From: Hippasteria phrygiana
Taxonomy: Eukaryota > Echinodermata > Asteroidea > Valvatida > Goniasteridae
Direction of reading: 5' to 3'
Assembly (NCBI GenBank): GCA_037893225.1
Contig: JAZGUH010000370.1
Location: forward strand, 744,001-808,000
DNA: 64,000 bases
Position numbers and translations under genes: made by a program. Shown one piece after another: positions 28,401 through 41,900 of this stretch. Position 1 is the stretch's first letter; each line of letters opens with the position of its first letter. The notes under the pieces were generated by a model. That model had not been told where the DNA came from. It saw only the letters and a program-made list of their open reading frames with translations, and did not search any database.

Positions 28401-31400
28401 TCCTATGCCATTCCCTCGTGGGAGAGCCCCAACGCCACGGACAACTCGGGTCAGGCCAACGTCACGTCGGATTACAGCGGTCAGCCTTTGGCCTTAGGGA
28501 GCACCACACTGGTCACGTACACGGCGACGGACGTAGCGTCCAACATTGACACCTGCAGCTTTAACGTCACCATTATCGGTAAGCATGTTAAGGGGAGGGT
28601 AACGTCCACGCAGGGCTCCAGAGGGAAAGTTTTGGGGTTCACAAACAATTTTACAAATCGTGGGGGGGGGGGGGGGGGGGGCAAACTGCCAGTATTTTAT
28701 TAAAGTTGTTTATAGGCATGTTTATAGTCAGCTTGATACAGATAAATATAGAGGGTAGCACTTGAAAGACTAAATAAAATAAAAATTATGGCATAAACTT
28801 GAAGGAATTGTAGCTATGAAAGCTTATGCCATAATTTTTTGTTTTTTTGTTTTTTTTTGGTTTTTGGGGGTTTTTTTTCGAGTGGTGTTTTTTTCTCTTA
28901 TTAGACCAGTCTAGTTGGTAACCATTTTTTGTATTTGTATTAGTACTTTTACGGGTTAAAACAAATTGTCCGGACTGATTTGTCTAGAAATAACCCCCGT
29001 CATGGCATTTACAGTCCAACTTTGTTTTACACTAAAGGGGAGGTGAGTTGGTCTCGCCGACGGTGGAAGTTACCCCGCCTGGGTCTTTTGGTCTGAAAAT
29101 TGGGATAATTTCTTTGATATCTATTGAAGATTTGTCCTCTATTTAGATCTGGACCCAGGAAAACCGTAAGGGTGGTAGGGCTGGCAACCTAAAATGTGGC
29201 CAACCCCACCACCTCTGTTGTAGCCCTTTACCTAGAGTGGCTTTTAGCCTTGTATTGGGCGACTTTCATAAAATAACTTTCCAAAAATACATCTCCGATA
29301 TTTAAAAGCGTATCCTTCAAAACGGCATTCAAAGTGATTTTTTTTTTTCCCCGCCACAAAAGTTTCCGCCAACAAGTGCCCTTCTGAAAACTGCAAAAGT
29401 TGCCCCCATGTTTTGTTTACCGCTGCCGCAAAGATTGTAGATTCAAGAGCTCTGATTTATTTGTCTATTTTTGAATAATTTGATTTTGCACCACAGATGG
29501 AACGCCTCCAGCCATCTCCAGTTGTCCCGAGAGTTTCATGGTATCCACTGACCCCAACCTCTCGACCGGTCAAGCTAACTGGACGGAGCCCAGTGCCGAG
29601 GACAATGTGGGAGTGGTCAGCTTCGTGGCCAGTCGGAACAGCAGCGACTTTTTCTCCCTGGGTACGACGGAAGTGAGTTACGCAGCCACAGATGCGTCTA
29701 GCTTGACAGCAACGTGCAGCTTTAATGTTACTGTTCAAGGTATGCGATATCAACCCGACGTTTCTATGTTCACTGATATTTAAAGGAATGACGGCCTATA
29801 AAAAGAAAATGATGTCCTATTTGAATGAGAGGAAATACCATTGTCAATTTTTAAAAATTTCTCATTTTCACCCATTCTGTGGTGTGGGGTGACATTATGA
29901 CCCTTTTAATTGATTAGGTCTTAAAACCAGTCATGCAGTCGAGACCATCACAAGACCCTGCAAGACCAACACAATACCATCACAAGACCTTCAGTCTTAA
30001 TTCAAGTCTCGAGCTATTCAAATGAACTGTAATAAAAGCATTCCTTTGTCATGGTTTATGCCTGTTACTTGTGCCTGTAATAAGATGGTCGTGTGGATGG
30101 TCGTGTGGATGGTCGTGACTACATCACTGCTTAAAACCTCTGTTTAAATCGCAGTTTAAATCATTTCTTTTAAAAAGGTTACTCTTAATCAATTATTCTG
30201 TTGTAGCTCCGATTTTGTTTTGATTTTTTTTATATATTATATATTTGTTTGTATTTTATTTTTTAATTTGTTTGCTTGTTTGTTGTTGTTTTTTTTATTT
30301 TTTTTTTTTATATTTTTTGAGGTTTTTAATGTAAAATGCTACATTAAGAATGAATTATAAATATTAATCTTGTACCCCACTAGATACAATTCGACCAGTT
30401 ATCACCGGTTGTCCTAGTGACATTGCGCTGAATGCTACAGACAGCGTACCCGTTGATTGGATACCTCCTGCCGCGACGGACAATGTGGGCGTGGTGAACA
30501 GTAACTCCACCCACATGCCCAACGACAGCTTCGCCTTAAGCAGCCAGACGACCGTTACCTACCAGTTTGAGGATGCCGCGGGCAACGCTGACAAATGCAT
30601 GTTTCGTATCTCCGTTTACAACGCAACTATTCCAGGTACGATTATTCTCGGTCTTGACAAAGTACCAGCCAATACAAGACTTTTTGTGACTCTGGTGGCA
30701 GCAGACATGCCAGTCCCTTTAATTAGTTCTGAGCATGTGCGCCTGGTTCTGAGCATGTGCGCCTGGTTCTGAGCATGTGCGCCTGGTTCTGAGCATGTGC
30801 GCCTGGTTCTGAGCATGTGCGCCTGGTTCTGAGCATGTGCGCCTGGTTCTGAGCATGCGCGCCTGGTTCTGAGCATGCTCGCCTGGTTCTGAGCATGCTC
30901 GCCTGGTTCTGAGCATGCTCGCCTGGTTCTGAGCATGCTCGCCTGGTTCTGAGCATGCTCGCCTGGTTTTGAGCATGCTCGCCTGGTTTTGAGCATGCTC
31001 GCCTGGTTCTGAGCACGCACGCCTAGTTCTGCATGATCATGCATTATTACATTTCCTTACCCAAGCCCCAGACACTTAAAAACTGGTTTCCATAGAGTAC
31101 CGAAGTCTGACGTCAGTTGGCACGTCAACTGGCTCCTAAACAAATGTAGATTTTGACTGTTCCTTTAACAGCCAGTCGTGCAAACACATTGACACAAAAT
31201 AACAAAAGTATATTGGCTCCAAACATTGCATTGACGTCATCACTTCAGTACTCTATTGGGGCCCTGCATACATTTGTTTATTAAAAATGAATATTTACAC
31301 GCGTACAAAAATAGTTACACACAAAAACAAGAATATTTACACAAATGAGTCTAAAATAAATTATGGATGTATCCATATAACAAACCCTAATAATAGCATG

Positions 31401-34400
31401 TACACCTTGAATGGGAAAAATCAGAAGGGAGGGTCCTTTTTTTTTTTTTTTCTTTTTTCTTTTTTACATTGATGAAAACAATACTTTAACACGGAAGTCT
31501 GGCGGAAAAAATGAAGCTTATTTAAAATTGCGATTCGTGGCGAAATAGCTGTATTATTTTAATAAAACCTGCTACCAGTCATTACTTTCAATCATAAAGG
31601 GGCCATTGTTTAATTACCTTCTACCGCTTCTATAGGTGGTCTACCTCCGATGTTCGTTTCCTGCCCCTTGGACCAGATAGTGCCGACCGAGCAAGGGCGT
31701 TATAACGCCTCTGTCACCTGGGTGGTTCCCACGGCAACTGACAGGGAGAGCACGCCTACGGTCAGCGGAACCAAAAACCCCGGCGATTATTTCGGTGTCG
31801 GCAATACGACGGTCACGTACACCGCCATCGACTCGTCCGGCCAGACCGATACTTGCGTGTTCTTCGTTGTAGTCCGAGGTATGAGATTTTCTTTTATACG
31901 TTGAGATTTAGCAGACGTTCGTTGTAGGAATTTGGGAAGATAAATTCCGGGTTTCTGTCGAGCAGTTGTGGAGGGCGTGGGGGATTAAAACATTGAACAC
32001 TCTTGGAATTGTTGTGAAAAAAATAGTGTTGCCTGAATTTAGTAGCATTGGCCTAAAGTACAGTGGTGTGCAAAATTATTCGAACACCTGACATATCTGA
32101 AGAAATTGATATTTAATGCCTAACAATGCCTGGTTTACATTTTTCACCTGTATTAAATAGAAAAGGTAATTGTGAGCATACATGTAGCTCACATTAGTAT
32201 CTGCCAGTCCTACCATCTTTTTTATCAAACTTTACTCTAATATTTAGTGTGTCCACCCTCGGCAGCAATCACTGCGGCACCTCTTTCGGGCATAGTGTCT
32301 AAATATTTCCTGAGAGTTTCTACACTAATGCTGTTACAAGTCTTATAAAGTTCATTCCAGAGGGTTTCATTTGAATGTACATTGGTATATTGATTGCCAT
32401 TTCATCACAAACAACTAAAAGTACCTAAAATATGCCAAGTGTTCGAATAATTTTGCACACCACTGTAGGTGATTCTGAGAATAATTTCTCGTGAGATGTT
32501 TTCCTGAGAATTAAATTGTCAGTTGGGATATTTACCACAAATGAAGAAGGTCAGAAAGACGAGGGATGTATAACGACCAGGTTTTTTTCTCTTTTTTTCC
32601 AAAATCTATGGCAATTATTTAAACACTAATATTATAGCAATTATTTCTAATGTATTCATTGTTTTTGAAGCCGATTGTTTTCAGGTTATCAGTTGGGGGG
32701 TCATGCTCGTTAACCTTGCCAAGCTATTTTGAATTAGGGCAACCAAACACGACCTTCAGGCAAACCTGTTATTCTGAATGTGATGCGATCAAGCAAAATC
32801 AGTCGGAACTCGGCAATCCTTGTTTTGAGATATGGGCCAAAATATGTTCGTAGTGGAAAAAGCAAAATGGACTTTTCCCACAAATACAGAAGGGAAAAAC
32901 TTTCTTCTTTCGCATGAAAGTATGACACGTATTATAAATGTGCTAAAAATGACTCCATAAAAAGTATTGTAACTTTAAACTTGATTTTCTCAGTTTCTTT
33001 CTTTTGAATGTGCCGGTGTTCAAATATTTTTATCTTTTTAACCAAAGGTCGTATTCACATGGGGTTTTCACTAATATGGAGCTTGAAGTACGCTACAAAT
33101 GAATATGTCAAAATCCCAAAATTTACCAGGGCCTACTTCAGACTGATTTTGCTTGATCGCGTCACAAATGACTAGTTGGTGCCAACAAATTTCCTGATGG
33201 CCTGAAAATATGTGAATCAACACATGTAGTAGCCCATGAATCTTCTCTTTTGATCCTTGAAACTGCGCAAAAAAAATCAAAAGTGAATTGTGGGGACCGT
33301 ACACGAGTTACTCCCCTCCCCCCCCCTCCCCCAAAGATCGGCAGGAAAAAATCACGCCTGTCCAGAGCTAGGTTTTTTAGAAAGAAAAATTGAGTGATTT
33401 GTTAAATATTTTTGATTGATGTATTTCAGATGAAGAGAGCCCTGTTCTCACGAACTGCCCGTCGAGATTTGACGTACTACTTCCTCCATCGGACTCCACC
33501 ATCAGCGTTATCTGGACAGAGCCGACCGTCACTGACAACTCCGGAGTGGTACGTTACGTCGGATGTATCTATATTGCATCCGTTTCATTTGTAATAGGAC
33601 ATATGTTCTCGCGAAATTGGACGGAACTGCAGAGGTCGAATGAGTTATTTGTGGATTTTGAAAGAGAAATACATTCTCTTTACAATACTGTTTGTGTTAT
33701 TGGAATTGGATGTGAAGTTGAGAATTTTTGTTTTGGGGATTTTGAGGTAATTGGGGGCGAACCCAGTTATTATTTTTATCGTACATTTTCACATGTGGTC
33801 ATTCCATAAATTTGGGGTCCAAAAATGAAATTTTTGGTGTCCCTGTTACATAGTGACATGTATAAGATTTTGCAATTCCAGACACATTCTTGAATGCCTT
33901 CTATCTCCAAGAGTGATTGTGTAAAGCAAAGTACCTGCCAAACAAGTAAAAAATAGTTTTAAGTCAATTTTAATGATACCTGATGGGAAATTACACAGGT
34001 CGGGTGTAACGGGGACACGCAGCTTTATGTTCCATACCAAAGTCTATATATGGTTAAGTTTTCGATTTAACCCTTTCAGTGTCATATTCTTTGTCGAGCG
34101 TGAACAGCTCAAGCAGAAAAACAACCAAAGATTTCACCCTCAAGAGTTGATTGAAAGGGGGAAATGTTGTGTGCAAAGTTTGTTCCATGAAAATTACTCT
34201 TCCATATGGTGAAAAAATGAAAGTCATAACTGCTAAAATATCAAAGTTACGGCTGTTTTCTCTTCTGGCCCACTTTACTAAACAGGAAACTTGTTTGTCA
34301 CACGAACAAATGGCACTCCATGCAAATGACTGTGGAAAAAAACTTCAGATAGAAGATGGAATGTTTTGCGTCGGGGGATGATGTAAATTAGAACAGATGT

Positions 34401-37400
34401 TTTCTCTTTTGCCCTGTCGCCAGGGACCCCGGCAAGCTCAGTGGTCGAGTGGTTAAGACGTCTGCACTAGTAAGCAGGAAGTCGTGGGTTCGAATCCCGT
34501 CCGAGTAAGCCTGTGAATTTGTTCACACAGGCTCTCAGAAAGCACTGAGTATACAGTGCTTCATATATTACGTCGGGACAGGGCAAAAGAGAAAACATCT
34601 CTGTTTTTATCTAAAACTTCAGATAGTTTTCTCTTTGCTCTGTGTGTGGTTTCCCTGTCGAGTTGAAACTCGACATTGGTATTAAGCAGCAGGGGTGCTG
34701 TGGCTTGTCGAGTAAACTTGACATTGGTAAGGAAATGGTTAATATGTTATACGCTTTAAGACTAGATGGGAAGTTTTAAGCAATTCCTGTCCAGAAAGGA
34801 TTGTGACCATCAATGGCACGGCAATCAAGGCTTAACCAGAAACTGTTACTGTGGGTTCACGGTGTAAAGTTCGGGGATTATTTTGACGGAAATAACGTGA
34901 TGGATTTTGACTTGATTTCAAGGTAACGCTATCGGCCAGCAGAGAATCCAGCTCGGCTTTCAGCCCCGGCGAAACCGTCGTCGTCTACACCGCTGTCGAC
35001 GAGGCTGGAAATATCGGCAGCTGTAATTTCACCGTCAACGTCTCGGGTAAACAATGGAAAAAGTTATTGTAAATATTCCTGTGCTTGTCTGAAGTCGGGT
35101 AAAAAATGTTCTGCCAATTGACTGATTTATTAAACGCCGCCCCTCGTATGTTGGGAAGTGGTCTCTTCTAGTTGACGTTAAATGCCATTCTCATCATTCT
35201 GGTATACCCCACCTTCAAGAAATGTTGCCGGAACTGGAGCGAAAGTCCGGGTTTGATATTGTGGAGCGCAGTGACCTCGTGGCTTAGTTTATTGGACTCG
35301 AGATCTCGGTGATACTGCAGGTTGTGGGTTCGAGACCAGCAGGGGGGGGGGTCATGGTGCTTGTGTCCTTGAGCAAGACACTTTGTCACAAGTTGCTTCT
35401 CTCCACCCAGAAGTAAATGGGTACCTGTGAGGGCAGTGATGGTTGTTTGTTTGATTAGCCCATGTGCGCTTAACTTGCAGCCGGGGCTGTATACTCCCCA
35501 GGGAGCTGAGGTTTCAGGAATGATTAATAGGCATGATGAGCAGGGGTAATATAGTGCCTTAAATACAGTGGATATGTGCGCTTTACATATGTCCATTATT
35601 TTTATCATAGAGCACATAAAAGCATTTGTAACTTCAATAACTACTGTGTAAAACTTCATTGATAAAATCCACAGGAGACGCGGCCCCCTACTTCACGACT
35701 TGTCCGTCGAATGTCGTCCTGAACACGTCGACGGGCGAGGCCTTCGCGGTGGTCTCGTGGGCCGTTCCGCAGGCGGCGGATGACGCCAGCACGCCCATCG
35801 TCATCGAACTGAACGGGTACAACCCCGGCAGGCAGTTCACCACTGGTATCTGGACGGTCCTGTACCAGGCCACCGACTCGAGCGGCCAGAAAGCTTCCTG
35901 CAGTTTCAACATCACTGTGCTAGGTATTTGCCTTTGAATCCCCCAGGAAAAATATAAACATGTATGGCAGATGTTTACTACATTTTAAATGTACAACTTT
36001 GTTATTTACTGTTACAAAATGCATTAACTTATAATTTTATTTAATTTCTTTTGCAGATCAAGAAGATCCAATAATCGCGGGCTGCCCTTCGGCCATAAAT
36101 GAGGTCACTCTGAACGACGCCCCCTTTACTGTCTCCTGGACTCCGCCCACCGCCACAGACAATTCGGGGGAGTTCACACTGACGGCCAATGACGACCACG
36201 CACCGGGCGAGAAGCTCGCCGTCGGAACGTACGAGGTCGTTTACACGGCGATTGATCCAAGCGGAAACGTGGACGTTTGCCGTTTTGACATCGCCATCGG
36301 GAGTGAGTGAAGGTTTTCTTTGTTGGGGTGGGGTGAAGATATGAAGAGCTGAATGTGTCACCGCGACCTGCAGATTGATCCCCGATATAATCGCCAGCAG
36401 TCTCCAACTTTAGTTTGCACAAGTTGGAGCATACAAAACATTTTAAACCACGATGCCGTTAAAAAAAAATTTAAAAAAGAAAAAACAAAAAAAAATCGTG
36501 CAGTTGGAAAATCGCAGTGGCTTATTATACATGCTTTATTTTTTTCAGACGATGCACCGCCGCAGTTTACTTCCTGCCCACCCAGTACCACGGTGTCCAC
36601 CGATCCGGGCCAGTCTTATGCCACGGTGGGCTTCTCCTTCCCAAGCCCCTCGGACGATCGCAGCAACCCGTCGCTGGTCGGTAGCCACGCCCCCAACACT
36701 CAGTTCCCCATCGGCGATACCAGGGTCACCTACACGGCCTACGATTCGGCTGGCCAGTCTGCAGAGTGCGTGTTTGTCATCACGGTTGAAGGTGAGAAGT
36801 TTGAGAAACTGGTACGACTTGGGAGTCAAGTCGGACTTGTCGCAATTTTCTCCATGACTTTACTAAGGGGTCCGGTGGGGGGGAGGGAGTAAGAGGGCAT
36901 CCCTCCCCCCCCAAAAAAAAAAAAATCATCAGAGGCGAGATTTTTCAGGATTTTTTTCAGATTTCAGGTTTTTTTGTAAGGATTTTCACTGATTTCAGAA
37001 ATTTTAAAGAAGCTCTTTTAAAATCTGGATTTCCTGCAGTATATTCTAAAAGGTTTTACATATATAATTGGATACAGACCAATAGAAACGGGTATTTAAA
37101 GGAGTGCCTTTAGGGAAATACAAACCATAGATCCTACGTTGCTCTGGGGTCCTCGGTGACCCCCCAAACTCTGCAGATTTCGTGGATTTTTCATTTTTGG
37201 CCTATTTCACCCTGAATCATTATTATAATCGGCAATGACAGAATCTTCTGCATAACCTGCCTTTATTTTCAGGCACTCGGCACGCAGCAGTTTTTTTTAC
37301 ATTTTTCGATGTAACTTGATTAATAAACTTTTGGCTGGGTCTATTTCACTGTTTGCAGTTTAGCAAAACAAAAATGGAAGTTAATGTGGTAATTCTACTC

Positions 37401-38912
37401 GTTCTGTAAATGGAGGTTAATTTGGTAATTCTACTCATTCTGTAGATCGAGGTGACCCGGTCATTACTGGATGCCCATCCGGCCAGACCGTCAACATCTT
37501 GTCCACGACCGATGTCGCCGCTGTGTACTGGACAACGCCAACGGCCAACGACACCAGCAACCTCACACTGACTTCGAACCACAATTCGGGCGACACCTTT
37601 GAGTCCGGTTCGACCCGAGTCACGTACACCGCGACGGACTCGTCCAGCAATTTGGACACTTGTACCTTCCTCATTGTGGTCCAAGAAACATCTCGTAAGT
37701 TTTACAATTTTGATCTTTTTGGCGGAACTCATTTTGAAAAATAAGGGGTCGCCCTTGTCAGAAAATATTGCCAGGTGTGACCCGAAAATAAAATTTAGAA
37801 ACGGTCCCTCCTTCCCTTTTTTCGAAAGACAGGACACTATTAACATGACACTAATTTATTCAAAATTACTAGTCGGTTGCCCTTGTTTGACGATACAGTT
37901 GAATCGTATCCTCATTGAGTGATCCCCACAATGTCGCTTCTCTGGTTGTATCGTAAAGTTGGGACCTGATCACTGGCTATATGGCATTCTGGGCTTGACT
38001 TCTGACTAGCGCCCACTCGAACAAAGACACTGACAATTTGGGAGACCGTCAACATAGGACAATTAGCTCAGTTGGTAGAGCGCCGGTACGGTATTCCGGA
38101 GGTCGTAGGTTCGAATCCCGCTCCTACCAGTTTTCTTTGTTCACTTTGAAAATGTATGTGTTTTATTTGTTCAATACTGTTTTCCCAGAATTTTGTGATA
38201 GAAACCTTTTGACAACAGGTGTAGGGTGATAGACTTCAAGAAACCTTTTTTGGACATTAAATTTTGTTACGAATTACCTCCGACTTGAATCGGTGTAACC
38301 CTGGAAACGATGGCTTTGGCTATTGCGAACTTTGACCCTGGTCATCTAGAAATAAACTGTTTTTATACTGGTCTTCATTACAGCAACTTACGAGACCGAT
38401 GGGACCTTGGAATTAGTCAGGATAGCATCTGTGGTTAGTCCATTTACTGCAAACGACATCCCGAGCAAACTGGCTGTGCTGAGAGATGACGTAAGTCGAG
38501 GACCGACATCCATGCATTGGATTTGTACTGTCCAATAACGTACACTTGACTAGATCCCCCCTCGGGCCTGTGAGTGACCACACGGGGGTCGTATTTTCCT
38601 GTGGCCAAAGAACGAGGGAAATATGACTCCTGACGGGGGGATAGACGTGCACTAGTGACCGAAGTATTTCAGTGAAACACATTTATGTTTTATAATACAT
38701 CACAGTCCAATATATTCCATGAGAAAATGAGATGTTTCACAGTTTTATAATTGATTGGTTTTCATTCAACAAATGGAGGTTTCTGAGCTGACGTTTTGGT
38801 GTATTTTGAGGTTATAAATATCAACCAAACATCCAAGAATGTTATGTTTTAGTTGCGCAGTAACAAACAATTTCACATGGACAGCAAGATTGGTTACAAC
38901 TCCTTCTGGATG

Positions 38913-38944
<32 letters not shown>

Positions 38945-41900
38945 AATACACTGTAAGGTAATTTTTTTCTGGTTTTAGTGAATTTTATTGGGTTTAAAAA
39001 AATGTTTTTACTGTTAAGTAGTCAATATCGTTTCGGTTTGCGGTAACACCATGTGTTTATCTCAACTAACGAGAGGTATGGGTTCTGAAAAGAACCTTAT
39101 CGCACAACTCGTATCTCAACCTTCGTTAAGTGAGAAGGGTTCAAGGGAGAACCAATTTCGTGCAACTCAATTTCGTGCAACGATATTGATATTCCACCAT
39201 GCAAAGCCTCAAAACTTATATGTTAAGTAGTCCTTAATGTATTTTAATATTTGTATATCCCATGATTTTTTTAATAATGGCCCATTGAAAATCATCCGAG
39301 AAGTGACATGGCTACCATCGGTAAATAATGTTATTATGCCGGATAGTGCGCTATGAGCTCCGTGCACAACTACCCCCTCAGCGGAAAGAAAAGGTGAGTT
39401 GGGGGTCAATATCGACGCCATCTTACCTGACTTCAATTTAAGTGTCTGGTTCCCGCTGTGATATTCTTATTGAAAAAGCAATTATCGAGAGTCGGCAAAC
39501 AGACAAAGCAATCCCAAGTATCAAATGAACGAGGAGCGCAGTGCGTAATACCAGCGACGTACTCCCCACGGAAGTGCGGTTGCTATGTGGACAGCGCCCT
39601 CTTTTGTTGGCGCACGGAGCCCATACTCCGTAAACTTCTTCGTGTGTGATGCTTGACATGCCTAGTTAACGCTGATGCAAATTTTATGCATAATTTCATT
39701 TTTATTGTCCAATAAAACATATGGAAAATTTACATTGATTTTAAGCTCCATAAACTACAACATAAAATATGTGACCGTTTTTAGCCAACCGGGATATAAA
39801 AAAAAACCAAGAGGTATATATTATAAAATAACCTTGTGATACAAACTGCTTCCCAATTAGAAGTAACTGGAATACATGATCAAATTTTAAACGTCAGATT
39901 TTTCATCCTTGGCAAAGCAGTTGTCAAAGGCTAAATGAGACGGAACAAACTGCCAAGTGGAGGAATATACTAGTATGGATGAAAACGGAGAATTGTCCTA
40001 AAATTGTCCTTTCCCCTAATTTCACTCAATTAAATCCTTTAAATTACTCTCAAGTTGTCCTCAATTATTCAAATTCCCTTCTTTCCTTCAGATGGACAAC
40101 CTTTTCCGCGGGAGTTCACTCAGCAGTGATTTTGTCGGGATCACCATGACCGGGAGCTCGATTGGAGGCAGCGGCCAAGCCATCATCGAGTTTGACATTT
40201 CCTTCACCGGCACGCCTGCCCCCGTCGACGCGCAGATATCCGAGGCATTCTACGCCGCCCTCGGACCACTGCCAAACGAGTTTGCCACCGGTAACGAGAT
40301 CAAAGCCGGCACGTTCATGCTCAGTAAGTTCCATGGGTATTTGTTTTGTTTTTATTTGACGATCTCCACCGATATTTAAGATGAAACAACGAACATCCAA
40401 ATTTCAATCAAATTTAAAGAAATCTAAAAATTAGCTGGCCTGACGTTTCGAACTTAAGCAAGTTCTATCTCAAAGGCAAATGGCAGAGTACAAGAAACAA
40501 ACATGTAGGGAACACACATGCATGAGGGGGTGGGTGGAGAAACACAAAAGAGGGACGCAAAGGAGCATTTTAAAGAAAGCACAAACTACAGAGGTGGTGG
40601 GGTTGGCCACATTTCAGGTTGCCAGCCCCTACCACCCTTACGGTTTTCCTGGGTCCAGATCTGAACGGAGGATAAATATGTATAACACGTGCAGTTATGC
40701 TGGAGTGCAGAAAAACTCGCTCGCTATTTCTGCTGAACTTGGGTCCCAGGAGCTGGCGATTGGACTGGCCTGTTGCCGAAGAGTCGCTCTTTCCAACAGT
40801 ATCGAGTTTTACCTCCATTCAATTAACGATCTTCCCAAAAAATGCCTTCTCTTGGAGCCAAGTTGTGTGGCTGGACCCCAAGCTAGTCTATATTTTAAAG
40901 CACGTGCAGGCGAGCAGAAAAACAGTTTGAAAACTTGCTCGCTAAACTCGGTCATAATTCTCTTGAACTTGGATCTCGGGAGGATAAATCTTCAATAGAT
41001 ACCAAAGAAATTATCCCAATTTTCAGGCCTATAGACAGGGTTCCCACCGCAACCTGGAAATCGGGGAAAACCTGGAAAATGAGTTTCGCTTTTTCCAGTC
41101 GGGGGAAAAGTCGGGGAATTTGAGAAAAATGCCTTAAATCGGGGAAAAGTCAGGGAATTTGATTGGCCCAAAAGAGAAATTGGTCAGTCTGTTATATTTT
41201 GTCTCATGGCCAAACAGCGTATCCACTGGATGATTGGCTATGGTGGCTTCTGAGTGTTGGAAATCCCTCTTTTTCTCTTTCAACAACATTGAAGACGTGT
41301 CAAACTGGATATAGGTTGAAATAATTATCCTGGAATTTTGAAAATTCATTGGGGAAACCTCAGAGGGGGGGAAAATCAGGGAATTTTGTTTTCATGAAAT
41401 GGTGGGAACCCTGATAGACCAGGCCTCCCTCCTAGATTCAAGCATGTCAGTGGTGAAAAGTGATTAAAGGAGATTCTCGCCAACATGGCTGTCCTTGACG
41501 TTTCCATCCCCGTGATCTTGATTCCAACAGGCGTGTCGAGTTGCCTGCTTACGCCGTGCCAGAACGGCGGAAGCTGCGTCCCTCTGGGTAACTCCTTCGT
41601 CTGCATGTGCACAGCATTCTGGATGGGAGACTACTGCCAGACCGGTATGTACACGTGAAACTTGAATTGAAGTTTAAATTTTTTTGTGCCATTTGACTTG
41701 ACTCGGATTTGGCGGGTAGCATTGCAGATTTTGTAAAAAACGTGACCCCCAATGTATTTTTTTATTTTAAAAAAAAAGGCCGGTTCATACTTAATGTGCA
41801 TCCACACTGCGTATGCAGCTAGCTGGTCCATTTTTAATGGTCCCCAGTGTGTAAAAGGACATGCAGTGCGTGCGCCTGAATTTGTTTAAAAGCGCAATTG

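Larger units (their letters stand above)
33549..34922 (+). other. phase-0 intron inside HYR domain 32
   Basis: Donor gtacgt, acceptor TTTCAAG. The 3' half is made of repeat elements (34068-34741). The first 520 bp hold no recognised feature. Confidence 0.8.

Noticed and set aside
30616..31044. Minus-strand 142-codon frame with ACSEPGEHAQNQ repeats
   Set aside because: Reverse reading of the 20-bp minisatellite.
25320..31290. Shared GGGGCCCT(C/G)CATACATTT..AAAAATGAATA segments near 25320 and 31260
   Set aside because: Clearly related dispersed repeat, but ends could not be placed on either copy, so not annotated.
34439..34506. tRNA-Ser or tRNA-Leu gene
   Set aside because: A- and B-box-like motifs exist, but the acceptor stem does not pair convincingly and the sequence is enclosed in an inverted-repeat element.
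40480..40998. 172-codon open frame in the SEA1-EGF1 intron
   Set aside because: No domain, no splice context, and contains dispersed repeat sequence (AGGGCTGGCAACC-type).
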